Assembly: GCA_948567375.1 (NCBI GenBank)
Contig: OX419756.1
Coordinates: 20,093,001-20,157,000 of the forward strand
Source of the DNA: Lunularia cruciata
Taxonomy: Eukaryota > Streptophyta > Marchantiopsida > Lunulariales > Lunulariaceae
Length of the DNA stretch: 64,000 nt
Direction of reading: 5' to 3'
In this document: piece by piece, positions 1 to 9,209 of the stretch
Numbering within the stretch: position 1 is the first letter of the stretch
How the letters are laid out: each line of letters starts with the position of its first letter
Program-made: the position numbers and the translations under genes
The notes under the pieces: model-generated
Databases searched by the model: none
Seen by the model: only the letters and a program-made list of their open reading frames with translations
What the model was told of the DNA's origin: nothing

Positions 1-497
1 ATTGAGATTGAGGAGAGAAATAAAAAATGGAAGGCCAAAGTTGGAGATCAAATTCGGACACTTGAGTGAAGGAAACTCCAAATACCTAGCATGAGCTTGG
101 GCTTTGGTATTTATATGGAGCATACAAGGCTCTTGAGAAGCTTCTCAAGAAGCTTTCTAAAGCCGCCTACTTGGTATGCAAGCTAAGGTAGTTGGAAGTT
201 TCTCAAGAAACTTCCTTCTAGAAGCTACCTACTTGGGGATGCAAGCTAAGCTAGCCAAGAAGCTTCCTCCTAGACGTTTCTCAAGAAACTTTCTTCTAAA
301 AGCTACCTACTTGGGGATGCAAGCTAAGCTAGCCAAGAAGCTTCCTCCTAGAAGTCACCACTTGGTATGCACATTACCTAATACTTGGAAGGTACCAAGT
401 AGCTTCCTCTATACTTCTAGAATATTCTAGGCTAATTTGGTCTATTTGCTACTTTGTTAGCCTTGACTAACTCCTTGGTAAACTCCATATTGTTACA
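1..497 (-). mobile_element. LTR of Gypsy-type family D, 5' edge cut by window start
   Basis: This stretch is recognisably the same repeat as 6563-6830, 43992-44355 and, in the other orientation, 29310-29694. The shared landmarks are runs of AAGCTTCTCAAGAAGCTT type, a CTATAAATAC-like TATA box on the minus strand, and an end reading TGTTACA at 491-497. At 43992-44355 the same sequence directly follows Gypsy integrase remnants, so I class it as a Gypsy LTR. It is longer than its relatives because of the internal 78-bp duplication listed separately. The outer end may lie just before base 1. Confidence 0.65.
199..354. repeat. 78-bp tandem duplication in LTR D
   Basis: Two adjacent near-identical 78-bp units (199-276 and 277-354) each begin TTTCTCAAGAAACTT and contain the GGGGATGCAAGCTAAGCTAG block. 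The duplication creates a spurious repetitive 84-codon reading frame at 176-430, which I do not regard as a gene. Confidence 0.85.
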
Positions 498-1791
498 CAT
501 TGTGTCACCTAACAATGGTGTTTTAGTAACCTTAGAGAAGAGATTCTAGGTTTTTGGTAGATTAATGGTGAAATTATTAAATTATTGGATGCAATTAATG
601 TTGCAATTTGAAGCATGTAGTGCAAAATAGGATTTGGAGTGCAATTTAGGAATTTAAAAGGAAAAATTAAGGATTTTAGGCCAAAAATTAAAGATATTGA
701 GGTGAGATTAGTGTTTTTGAACTAAATCAAGGATTTGAAACAACATTGAAGAAGTACAATCAGTTTTTCCCATTGACATTAGTGCTTTAGCAACAACCTT
801 TTGGACTTTCCATGAAGTGAGGTTTATAGAGTTGGATCAATCACTCCATGTGTGGCCTTAGCATGCTCATATATATTGCCTTACCAATGATCCATACAAT
901 CTTGTCTAGAATGTTTATAGGTGGAGAATGGTCTAGCACAACATCCACGCTGATTTAGATACCAACAAATGAGTGCAAAGGCCACATCTATACCCCTTGT
1001 CCTCTCTTTTCAAGCATTACCAACTCATACTCATGGTTAAACTCATAGATTCTATTTGAGCATTCTTTCCAAATTTATCCAAACCTTGCATGTACATCAA
1101 GATCCTTATGCCTCTACAACATCAGGTTGACTCAACACTCTTTTTTATAACAACAAATTATCTTGGTAGATGACCAAGGGATAGATGTCTTTACTTGGAC
1201 CTTTTATACCTCTTCCTACGGTAGACATTACTTCTCCTAGCCTACGAGGATGTATTAAGACTCCATAAGACTACCTCTTGGATTAATTAGTTTTGTGAAG
1301 AAATTGTCCAATTTTATGAGAAGAGTACACCATTTGGACCCAAGCAATAGCCAAACAAATCATGGAGTCCCTTTAGTACCATACCTTGCCTCTAGAGCAT
1401 TTTTATATGTATCATTTCTTGATGATGGGTCAAGTAGGTGAGTATTGATTGTCTAGGCACTATCACTGTATAGACCAACACCCTTCTCCATTTATAATTT
1501 TTTGGCCCCTAAAACTCTCTATCTACATACCACATATGACCTTTCTTTCATCCATAACTACCACTTGGATGAGGAGCTACAACTTAAAGAGTCTTCCCTT
1601 ACATATGCTTTACTCCACTCTTTACACTCCTCAATAGGTGGATCTATGGGATTTATATTTGAACATTTATGGAATTTTCTCTCTCCCAACATGGTAGATT
1701 TGGGTTTTCCCCTTCTCTTTGGTTTTTGCTAACATATTGCCTTGGGTCTAATATACTTGAGTGTTGCTCAATTTTTGGTACATCTTGCATC
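498..1791. other. AT-rich stretch without recognisable gene
   Basis: No long or family-like reading frame is seen on either strand. Its position between an LTR D (1-497) and the Copia element, with another same-orientation LTR D fragment beyond the Copia (6563-6830), suggests it is internal DNA of a family D element into which the Copia inserted. I could not recognise gag or pol motifs in it. Confidence 0.4.
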
Positions 1792-1876
1792 TTTGAGAAA
1801 ATGCATGTGAACAATAATCTATGAACATTGATCTAACATATGAATATAAAATGCCCCATTACATGATGCTATACTA
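1792..1876 (-). repeat. 3' LTR of Copia element, internally deleted
   Basis: The 85 bases match the start (GAGAAAATGCATGTGA) and the end (AACATATGA.TATAAAATG...ATGATGCTAT) of the 238-base right-hand LTR, with the centre missing. A purine-rich stretch on the minus strand (complement of CCTCCTCTTAA, 1881-1891) sits at the expected polypurine-tract position next to it. Confidence 0.7.
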
Positions 1877-1914
1877 AGACCTCCTCTTAATGAACGTTTT
1901 GTAATTATCAACTA

Positions 1915-2571
1915 TACATAACTCCTAATGCATGACAAAAGCTTGTACAAAGTTCTGTAGTCAATCTCTTAGTGAAGATGTCAACAATATTATCTTTGGT
2001 ATCTTATATTACCCATGAAACAAAGATCTCCTTGTCTTCAACTCTTTCTATAGTGGAATCTGATGTCTATATGCTTTGTTCTCTCATGCTACTTTGTTGG
2101 AGTAACAAGGTAAATTCTATTTTTGCTATCATAGTACAACTTCATTGTTTTTCCAAGAAAACCCAAGTCACTTAATAAGTGCTTAAGCCACACTACTTCA
2201 ATCATTGCTTTTGACAAGGCCATGTACTTAGCTTCAATGTTGGATAAAGAAACAAAAGCTTGCCTTTTTCTTGATCAACAAATAGATGCATTATAGAAAA
2301 ATAATAATATCCTCTTTTAGATCCTCTTGTGTCTTGATCTCCTCCCCAATCTAAGTCAGAGTACCCATGAATGGGAGTAATAGATACACCGTAAGTTAGG
2401 CCTTGTGATAGTGTACCTTGGATGTATTGGAAAATCCTTTTGACAACCTTCCAATGGTTCAGGCCAAGATTTGCCATATTCTTGGCAACTGAACCAATAA
2501 TGTAAGCCAAATCAGGCTTGGTGCTGACCATAGCCTACATCAAACTCTCCATTGTAGATTGGTTAGGTATT
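1915..2571 (-). pseudogene. Copia pol 3' part: RT C-terminus and RNase H
   Basis: The best open piece is 2202-2531. It starts MVSTKPDLAYIIG and continues with the 'H W..VKRI..Y..GT' and 'GYSD.DW.GD.DTR.S..G' signatures that mark the end of the Copia RT and the start of its RNase H. Further down, in shifted frames, the 'EAEY', 'KHLL.DLG' and 'DIFTKRL' signatures of the RNase H tail can be read to about 1915. Frameshifts and a stop near 2536 (a Tyr codon in the family) break it. Confidence 0.8.
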
Positions 2572-3105
2572 TGTAATACCAATAGCTAGATAGATGATCT
2601 AGAGATGAAATTTGGTTTGGTAACATCTGGAAGGATGTTATACATGATAGACTAAGTAGACAAGCTAGAGGTATCAACAAAAGAGTACTTTTACTAATAG
2701 GCCAAAAACCAAAACATGCTTGGAAACTTTAGAATCTATAGCTAGACATATGATCTAGAGGTGAAACTTGGGGTGGTGACATCTAGAAGGATGTTACACG
2801 TGATGGAGAACATAGATCACATAGAGGTATCACCAAAAGTGCACTTCTACTAATAGAGTAGAAGCTAAAATAGGCCTAAACTTTTGGAGGCAATTTTGGA
2901 GGCCTAAATGGATGAATTAGGCCTAAAAAATGTGTTGCTTCTCCCCCAACAGAGAAAACGCTGGCCTTTAGCTCCCCCATGGTTTGTTTCACCAAGAGCT
3001 TTCCAATAGTACCTCACCCATGTGATTCTGAGATTCCTACAAGAAGATTCCCTAAAAGATTCTCTCTAGTCAAAGCCTGTTTGACCAACCAGATGGGACC
3101 AAGAC
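2572..3105 (+). mobile_element. Truncated LTR family C inside Copia RT
   Basis: It begins TGTAATACC exactly like the 3' LTR at 47037 and the solo LTR at 28024, and it runs parallel to them through the CTTTCCAA.AGTACCTCAC block. It then stops before the TATA box and R/U5 part. Its first ~155 bases are present twice in tandem (about 2580-2740 and 2741-2890). The Copia RT reading resumes on both sides, but roughly 140 codons including the YVDD region are missing. Confidence 0.8.
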
Positions 3106-3420
3106 CCACCCAATCCAAATCATTCTTAGTTGAGTAAGCAAGTAACACTCAAATTGTTATCAATTTAACAACATGAGATTATGTCTTTGTGTAGTCAATA
3201 CTTGGAACTTGAGAGAAGCCACGTGTAACAAGTCTAACCTTGTACCTTTGAATCAAGCCTTGTGCATCATATTTCTTCTTAAAAATCCATTTATAGGTTA
3301 TTGCCTTGCAACCTCCTAGTAATTCAATGATACGATGTTCAATTATTCTCCTAGTAATATCAAGATTTGGGTTGGATGTAGAATAATGCATGCTTAGGGC
3401 ATTAGTCTACTCCAATAGTG
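3106..3420 (-). pseudogene. Copia pol: N-terminal reverse transcriptase
   Basis: The frame at 3179-3391 carries the Copia RT entry signature 'GCKAITYKWIFKKKYDAQG' followed by 'IQRYK.RLV.RGFSQ..SIDYT'. Beyond a stop at 3179 the frame continues with 'VVKLITI.VLLA.STKNDLDW', which then runs into the LTR C insertion. Confidence 0.85.
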
Positions 3421-4610
3421 CATTATATTTTCAAACCTGAGTCTAAAATTTGATGCCTTTATGTAAAAATGATGCTTGGAAAGCATATAAAGAAGAAAGA
3501 ATTTTGGGACTCCAAGTGTTAAGTACCATAATTAGAAGGTAATGATTGAAGTGAAGAAGATAATGGAGAAGGAATTGTTGGATCTATAAGATTGTAGATA
3601 GAAGGTGATTGAGATAGAGTAGGAGTTGGAGGAACTAGATTGTGGGTAGAGTGAGAACTAGAAGCAAGGGTGGAAATGAAATTTTTTGGATCATAGATGA
3701 AATCCAATTGAACATCTTTGAGTGTTAGAACATTGTATTCATGAGCATATATATGTTCTTGAAATTGAACATATTTTGATAGAAAATGGAGCTATCAGGT
3801 GTCTTATGTAGTCTGTAAGCTTTTATTTCATGATCATACCCAAGGAATATACCCTTGGAAGGCTTGGAATCAAGTTAAGATTTGGAAGAAGATAGAACAT
3901 GTGCATAAGCAATGCATCCAAAAATGCAAAGTGGGAATAGATTAGGTTTATAACCAAACTAAAGTTGAAGGGTGTAACTTTAGTTTGGGAAGTCTAGACT
4001 CAAATAACATAGTGGACTTCTTCCACTAATATTCTTTTCTTTCTCTCAAAAACACCATTTTGTTGAGGAGTGTTGAATTGGTTCATGATCCTTTGCCTTT
4101 GTAGAAAAGATGAAAGTATGCAAATTTGTATTCACCACTATTGTTTGAGTGTAGCACCCAAACCATTTTTGATTGAGTTGAATCTATATATAGGTCATAT
4201 ATTCTTGAAAATAAGTAAAAACTTGATGTTTGAACTTGATTAGAAACAAGAATGTGTTCCTTATGTAATCATCAATTAAGGTCACAAAGTATCTATAACC
4301 AATGTAGGTATTAGAAGAGATGGGACCATAGACATCAGAATGGATGAGAGGTAATGGAATAAGGGCTCTAGTAGCTCCTTCTTGATGTAAGGGAATTTGA
4401 GTTTGCTTGTCTTGAAGACAAGGTGAGAAAACAAGAAATTGATTAGGATGGATCTGATCCATCCCAACAACCAAATCTTTGTTTAGTTTTGTTTTGTAGA
4501 AGTTGAAGTTGATTCTTGTTGATGTACCCAAGATATCAATGCTATAGAGAGTAATAGCAAAAGATGTATCCTTGGTTGGAATCTTCAACTCAATCTTAGT
4601 CATTGTAAGT
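3421..4610 (-). pseudogene. Copia pol: integrase and linker
   Basis: At 4184-4603 the integrase core is visible: 'LIHSDVYGPI' supplies the first catalytic Asp, then 'GYRYFVTLIDDY' and 'F..F' follow. Out of frame near 4000-4180 come the 'NNSGEY'-like second Asp region and 'TPQQNGV.ERK', which carries the catalytic Glu. The acidic/Ser-Thr-rich linker (3519-3707) leads toward the RT. Several stops and frame changes make it nonfunctional. Confidence 0.75.
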
Positions 4611-4689
4611 GACTAAGATTGAGTTGATGTAGAGATTGCATCATCTTGAGGTTGCTAAATTGACTCTCCCAAAAGCCAAAAATTTTCCA

Positions 4690-5015
4690 ACATAGGACAA
4701 GATGCAATCAGATTTTGCAAATCATCATAAAGGAAAATGCATGTTTTGTTTAACTAAAATGATCAATGTGATTTGCTCAATTAAATTGTTGAAAAAGGAA
4801 TTCTTTTTTAGCAAAGAAACATATAGAACATCTTCTAGCATGTATGAGCGCTCTGGAAAAGCAAGCTTAATAGAAACTATCCCATGGCCTAAAATAGCAA
4901 TGTTGGAACCATCAGCCAAATACACTTGTCTAAGTGGTGAGTATGCTTCATAAAATGGGAAAAATAGATTTATTGATAGGTCATGTGTTGAGAAGCAACA
5001 ATGTTGATGTACCAT
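4690..5015 (-). pseudogene. Copia pol: aspartic protease region
   Basis: The 96-residue frame contains 'HDLSINLFFPF', 'VYLADGSNIAILGHGIVSI' and 'LEDVLYVSLL', the block that follows the protease active site in Copia polyproteins. The catalytic DSGA itself is not readable in this frame, so the start of the domain is damaged or shifted. Confidence 0.75.
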
Positions 5016-6240
5016 TGCTTAGCCCAAGTGAGTGAAGGAACTACATCAATGTTGTACAAAGAGAAGTGAGTTGTAGAAGAGTTGGAATGATGGTATTCAT
5101 TTCCTCCTTTCTCCCTTGCATCAAGAATGCACTTGTGAGAATCTTTGATGCGATGTCCCTACTTTGAGCAATAGTGTCAGATGATAGAAGGTATGAAGGA
5201 ATTTTCTCCAAAAGATCTAAAGAATGAACTCTAATTCTAACCAAAGATCTATTGAAAGATTTTAGCCAAAACTCTATTGAAAGAGTTTTGACCAGAAAAA
5301 CCATGAGATTCATTCTTTCAACTCTCATTGTTTTTGCCTTTGCTTCTATAAGAAGATGTAAAGCCTTGTATAACTACTAGAGTAATTGATTGCTCTACAA
5401 GACCTTCATACTTCTTGTTGATCTCTTCTTGAAGAGGAAGAGCAATGACATACATTTGAAATGATTGTAGAAAATACTTAAAACTAGAAGGCATAGATCT
5501 CATCAAATGAAGCTTAGCTTGCTAATCATCGATTGGTTGTTTGCTATAGCTAATTGGGTGAGGACTCTACAAAAACTGGTAATGTGTCTCGCTACATTGG
5601 TGCATTCATGCATCTTCAAATTCATCAAAGTGTCCAATAAGTATAGGATTGTGGTATCATCAGTACCTTCATACATGGTAGCTAAATATATTCATGCTTC
5701 ACTTGCAAATGTGTGCCTACTGATGGTAGTAACAAATTCAAGAGCTAATGCTAAATTTATTTTTTTAAGTGCATTAAGATTCTTGTGCTCTCAATCAGCT
5801 AGAGTAGTTGCTTGACTTGAGTACCATAAACAATGGTAAAAACTGATGCTACCTTCAGCTTAAGGGCAAGATAATGTTTCCAAGATTGGAAATGATTGCC
5901 ATTGAATTTGACAAAAGTGGAGTCAAATTGTATGGTTGGAGTAGAAAATATAGCAAGAGCAAGAGCACCAACATCAGCAATAGGACCAGACCAAAACCAG
6001 CATCAACAATAGACATAATGATTTGATTCATAGAAGATAGTTGAGAATTTCTCTCCCAAACGTATACAAAAAGAGGATATAAGAGAAAATTTTATTCCAA
6101 TGAAAAAAGACAGTCTTTAGAGGAGGAAAAAGAGATTCTTTTTTTTTCTAGATACACTAGTGTATAAGAAAATAAGACCTCTCAAGAATTTTGAGACTAT
6201 GTACTAAGGCAACACTAGCATCTAAAGAAGAAATTCTAAG
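5016..6240 (-). pseudogene. Copia gag remnant
   Basis: By position between the primer site and the protease this must be gag. Frames at 5318-5506 and 5041-5328 give gag-like text ('EEINKKYEGLVEQSI', an Arg/Lys-rich stretch). A CCHC knuckle is hinted at near 5150 ('SDTIAQSRDIASK' in place of a C..C....H), but its Cys and His are largely lost. Low confidence on exact limits. Confidence 0.5.
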
Positions 6241-6244
6241 ACTT

Positions 6245-6260
6245 GCTATCTCTTATACCA
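6245..6260 (-). other. Copia primer-binding site, initiator Met-tRNA type
   Basis: On the minus strand this reads TGGTATAAGAGATAGC, directly abutting the LTR end (...TTTCTCACA). It resembles the widespread plant primer site TGGTATCAGAGC, complementary to the 3' end of initiator methionine tRNA, with a few changes. It fixes the 5' LTR boundary at 6261. Confidence 0.75.
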
Positions 6261-6498
6261 TGTGAGAAAATGCATGTGAGTAGAGGATCAATTGATAGAA
6301 CTATTGATAATCCCAAAATTTGGATTTTATGAGTACATGGGCAAGCTCAAGAAGATCAAGAGCTATGCTTGGGTAATTGACGTAATCTAACTCATACATG
6401 TTAGCTAGCTATAGTAGTCTAACATGTGTGAATAATAATCTATGAATAGTGATCTAACATATGAGTATAAAATGCTCCATTATAATGATGCTATTCTA
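6261..6498 (-). repeat. 5' LTR of Copia element
   Basis: On the minus strand the LTR ends ..TTCTCACA at 6261 and starts near 6498 (TAGAATAGC..., possibly a mutated TG). It holds the complete middle part that the left LTR lacks. A TATAAAATG-type element occurs in both copies (complement near 6466-6475). Confidence 0.7.
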
Positions 6499-6562
6499 AT
6501 AGCCTCCTTGCTTTATCAAAGGATACATTTGGTGCTTGTCCCATATCCATTGGGGATATTTT

Positions 6563-6830
6563 TGCAAAAGACCAAGGAGATAAATAGGAGAATAGATGAT
6601 TACAATGGAAGATTACATTGGAACTCTCAAGTGGCAAAAACTCCAAATGCGTAGCCTAAGGTTGGACTTTGGTATTTATATGCAACATGGGTATAAGGCT
6701 CCCAAGAAGCTTCCAATGAAGGTTCCTCCTAAAAGCTATCATACTTGGAGTGCAAGCTAAACTAGCCATTTTCTTGGCGTACAAGCTAAGCTAACCATCA
6801 AGTTGGCTTACACGTTACTCAACCCTTGGA
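6563..6830 (-). mobile_element. Truncated LTR family D
   Basis: It starts TGCAAAAGACCAAGG, like TGTTAAAGACCAAGG at 43992, and continues with the TGGTATTTATATG and GCAAGCTAA.CTA landmarks of family D. It is cut at about 6830, where LTR C sequence begins. Confidence 0.65.
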
Positions 6831-6960
6831 ATATTTTTAATGTTCCAAGGACATGAGAACCCCCAAGAGAAACACAAGAGAAAGAATGCAAAGTTTTAGC
6901 CCTTGATACTCCAATGTCCCATAGGAGCACCTTGTCTTTATTGTATAACATAGAGTGTCC
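6831..6960 (-). mobile_element. LTR family C, left part split by GyA insertion
   Basis: TTCCAAGGACA.GAGAAC...CAAGAGAAA and GGAGCAC.TTGTCTTTATT.TATA match the minus-strand LTR C at 48590-48720. The sequence is interrupted at GAGTGTCC/TGTAAC by the GyA element and resumes at 14774 with GTCCTCTCAAAGGAAGCTCC, just as the undisturbed copy reads GATCCCCTCCAAGGAAGCTCC. Confidence 0.8.
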
Positions 6961-7650
6961 TGTAACACCCATTTGTGCATGTGTGTGGTATTGTGATATT
7001 TAGCTTGGTATTATAAGTATTTGAGAGATATTTATATAGAGATAAAGGATGGTTCTACATTATTCATGATTAGCTATAGTTAGTCATAGCTAAGATAGAG
7101 GGGACCTTACTTTAGAGGAGGTGGAAAAGATGAGCACCACTACATTGGATTCTAGTGTGTTGACTTGGTATTAATCCTAGGTGTTTGGCTTTGAGGAAAG
7201 AGTTGAGAAATCTTGGGCCCGCAAGCCTTTTTGTTTTGGATTCTTCTATAGTCCAAGGATAGCCCATGTGAAGGAATCCTTAACTTAGTGGTTGGGTCAA
7301 GATAAGATCACATGCTAGTGGAATATGCCCATGTGAATGGATATTCCTTTATACTTTTTGACTTTACTTGACTTTTAGTCTAATAACTTGAGTTACTACG
7401 GTAATTAGTAACTTTGGTACGTAACTATTTTACAAGTATATAAACAAGGGGTGAGGAGCTACTCATCATCCTTTCATTTGCAACTATCTCTCTCTCTCAT
7501 TGAGTTATCTAGTGAGCAATGTCTTGAGTCTTGGAGTGTTAGCCTTGGAGGAGTATGATGGAGTTGGGATTCCTTGCCTTCTTAGTCCATGGTGCGCTAC
7601 CATAATAGCCATCAGAGGTTAATCCTGAATGAGAGACAAGCCAACTCACA
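6961..7650 (+). repeat. 5' LTR of GyA
   Basis: It starts TGTAACACCC and ends CTCACA, judged against the 3' LTR. A promoter-like ACAAGTATATAAACAAGGG lies at about 7432-7450, followed by a CTCTCTCTCTC pyrimidine run, so transcription probably starts near 7470-7500. A third, more divergent copy begins at 63463. Confidence 0.88.
7432..7450 (+). promoter_or_regulatory. TATA box of GyA LTR
   Basis: AAGTATATAAACAAGGGGTG is kept in both LTRs (second copy near 14560-14576) and in the third copy near 63974-63988, about two-thirds into the LTR, the usual place for the U3 promoter. Confidence 0.65.
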
Positions 7651-7654
7651 TTTT

Positions 7655-7672
7655 TGGTTCCATTGCCGGGAC
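7655..7672 (+). other. GyA primer-binding site, Asp-tRNA-like
   Basis: TGGTTCCATTGCCGGGAC starts 4 bases after the LTR. It resembles the TGGCGCCGTTGCCGGGGA primer site known from Athila-type plant Gypsy elements, complementary to aspartate tRNA, with four differences. The tRNA assignment is an inference. Confidence 0.6.
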
Positions 7673-8506
7673 CTCTCTCAAAGGCAAGATAATGTTCCGC
7701 ATTCAATTTAACATTAGGCAGAAGGAGGCTATGAGAGCTCACTTGGAGAGAACATTAGGAGAGGAGAGTGCTGAACTTATGTTAGAGAACCAAGATCCAT
7801 TTGTATACACTCTAGTTCATTATGATATCTTTGAGTTGATTTTGTACATCTTATATACATGAGAGGATTTGGAGAGATTGTGTGAGGTGGATTGTAGATT
7901 TTGGGGATTAAGGGGATTTTGGGCAAAATCTCAAGTTTGAGATCTGGACTTGACATTTCTACACATGATAGCTTAGGTTATCTTTCAATTAGAACATTTA
8001 AAATTATTGTGAGAGCTATGCGCACTAGGCTAGAATTTTTGAAAGTTTATAGGGTAAATTGCTCCCGCAAATGCATGCTCTCTCAGAAATTGTACAGGGT
8101 CAGCAAATTCTTCAATTTTTAGTGAATTGTCCTGAAAATTTCCAAGAAAATCCAGTGCATTGTATCCTACTTGCTGCCATAAAAATTAGAGAGAGATAAT
8201 TCTTGTGAAGGGAGAAGTAAGTTTTTGAAGTGAAGGGTGGTGGTTTTCAGACCAAATCTGAAATATGTGTGTTGAATAGAAAGGTGTCTAGGCCAAATAG
8301 CTCAATGAAAAGATTTGAAATTTTCAAGGAGGGACACTCTAAAGTTTTAATCAAGTGTGAAAAATTGAAAAGGACTGTGACATACTAGTTGGGAGATTTG
8401 AGTGACATTGTGAGGAAGGGTCAATTCTGCAGAGTGGAGATCTCATGCATGAGGAGTTTGAGAGCAACAAAAAGCATGTTTGAGTGTTTAGATTTATCTT
8501 GGGAAT
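7673..8506 (+). other. GyA leader region
   Basis: This part between the primer site and the extra frame has only short broken frames (7629-7862, 7901-8122). One includes 'RAHLERTLGEESAELMLENQ', which looks helical and may be the start of the extra protein. No known domain recognised. Confidence 0.5.
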
Positions 8507-8980
8507 ATGGAGGGTCATCAAGAGTGGAAAATGAGACTATGCAAGGTTCCCCAAGGGTTTGAGGTGATTTTAAGGGTGGATTTGAGGAAAAGAGAGTTTA
8601 CAATAGAATTTGAAGAGAGTGTTGAGAGGCTCCAAAAACCTACGCCACTTGGAGGAAAGAGTGAGTCTAAGTGCTTTCTATATGGAAAGAAGGGACATAA
8701 GGCAAGTTCATGTCCATTGACCTTTGAGGGCAAGAGATTGAGAGAAAGAAGAGGCTTACTTGACTTGGGTTTGCATGTTGGACCTTCTTCACCAAGATTG
8801 GGAGGGAGAAGATCTAAGACCAAGGAGTTGTGTGAGGTTTGTGGAGTGGAAGGACTTCCAAAAGGACATGAGTGTAGTGGAGTAAAAGCACTCTTGAAGA
8901 CTTTGGTGAAGGATCTTGGAGAGAGTCTTAATACAGCTAAAGAAATACTACCACCTTCATCAGCTAGCTCTCAAGATTAG
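8507..8980 (+). CDS. GyA extra frame upstream of gag, two Cys-His clusters
   Basis: This 157-codon frame lies between leader and gag and is not part of either. The N-terminal half is charged ('VDLRKREFTIEFEESVERL'). It is followed by a degenerate knuckle, CFLYGKKGHKASSC, where the second Cys of a CX2C is Tyr, and then a second cluster, CEVCGVEGLPKGHEC. The tail is Leu/Lys-rich. Extra frames before gag are known in some plant Gypsy lineages (Tat/Ogre), but I do not recognise this protein as theirs. It may bind nucleic acid, by inference from the knuckle. The start is simply the first Met of the frame, and the true protein may begin earlier and be truncated by upstream stops. Confidence 0.5.
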   Translation: MEGHQEWKMRLCKVPQGFEVILRVDLRKREFTIEFEESVERLQKPTPLGGKSESKCFLYGKKGHKASSCPLTFEGKRLRERRGLLDLGLHVGPSSPRLGGRRSKTKELCEVCGVEGLPKGHECSGVKALLKTLVKDLGESLNTAKEILPPSSASSQD

Positions 8981-9209
8981 TGATGGAGATAATCTTTCAA
9001 CTTATGGATAAACTATCCATGAGAGTTTGATTAATATGCACTCTAGGATTTTATGTTTCTATAGAAATCTTGGAGCAACCTGAACCATTTGTGTTCCCTA
9101 GGGTGGATTATTCTCAAATGGTGTTAGTCATGTACATACTCTATTATTTATAGAGTGAGAGAAAGAAAAGAAAAAAATTGAGAGAAAAGGAAGATAGTGA
9201 GAGGCTAAG

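Larger units (their letters stand above)
1792..6498 (-). mobile_element. Degenerate Copia LTR retrotransposon
   Basis: A minus-strand element in the Copia order gag, protease, integrase, reverse transcriptase, RNase H, read from right to left. The 5' LTR is 6261-6498 and is followed by a methionine-tRNA-type primer site. The 3' LTR (1792-1876) matches the two ends of the 5' LTR but lacks about 150 bases of its middle. The coding region has many stops and shifts, and a piece of LTR family C (2572-3105) replaces the central reverse transcriptase. No convincing target duplication is visible. It cannot be autonomous. Confidence 0.85.

Noticed and set aside
199-354. CRISPR-like repeat array
   Set aside because: Only two adjacent long units, no spacers, eukaryotic LTR context.
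176-430. Repetitive 84-codon frame
   Set aside because: It is a product of the 78-bp tandem duplication within LTR D.
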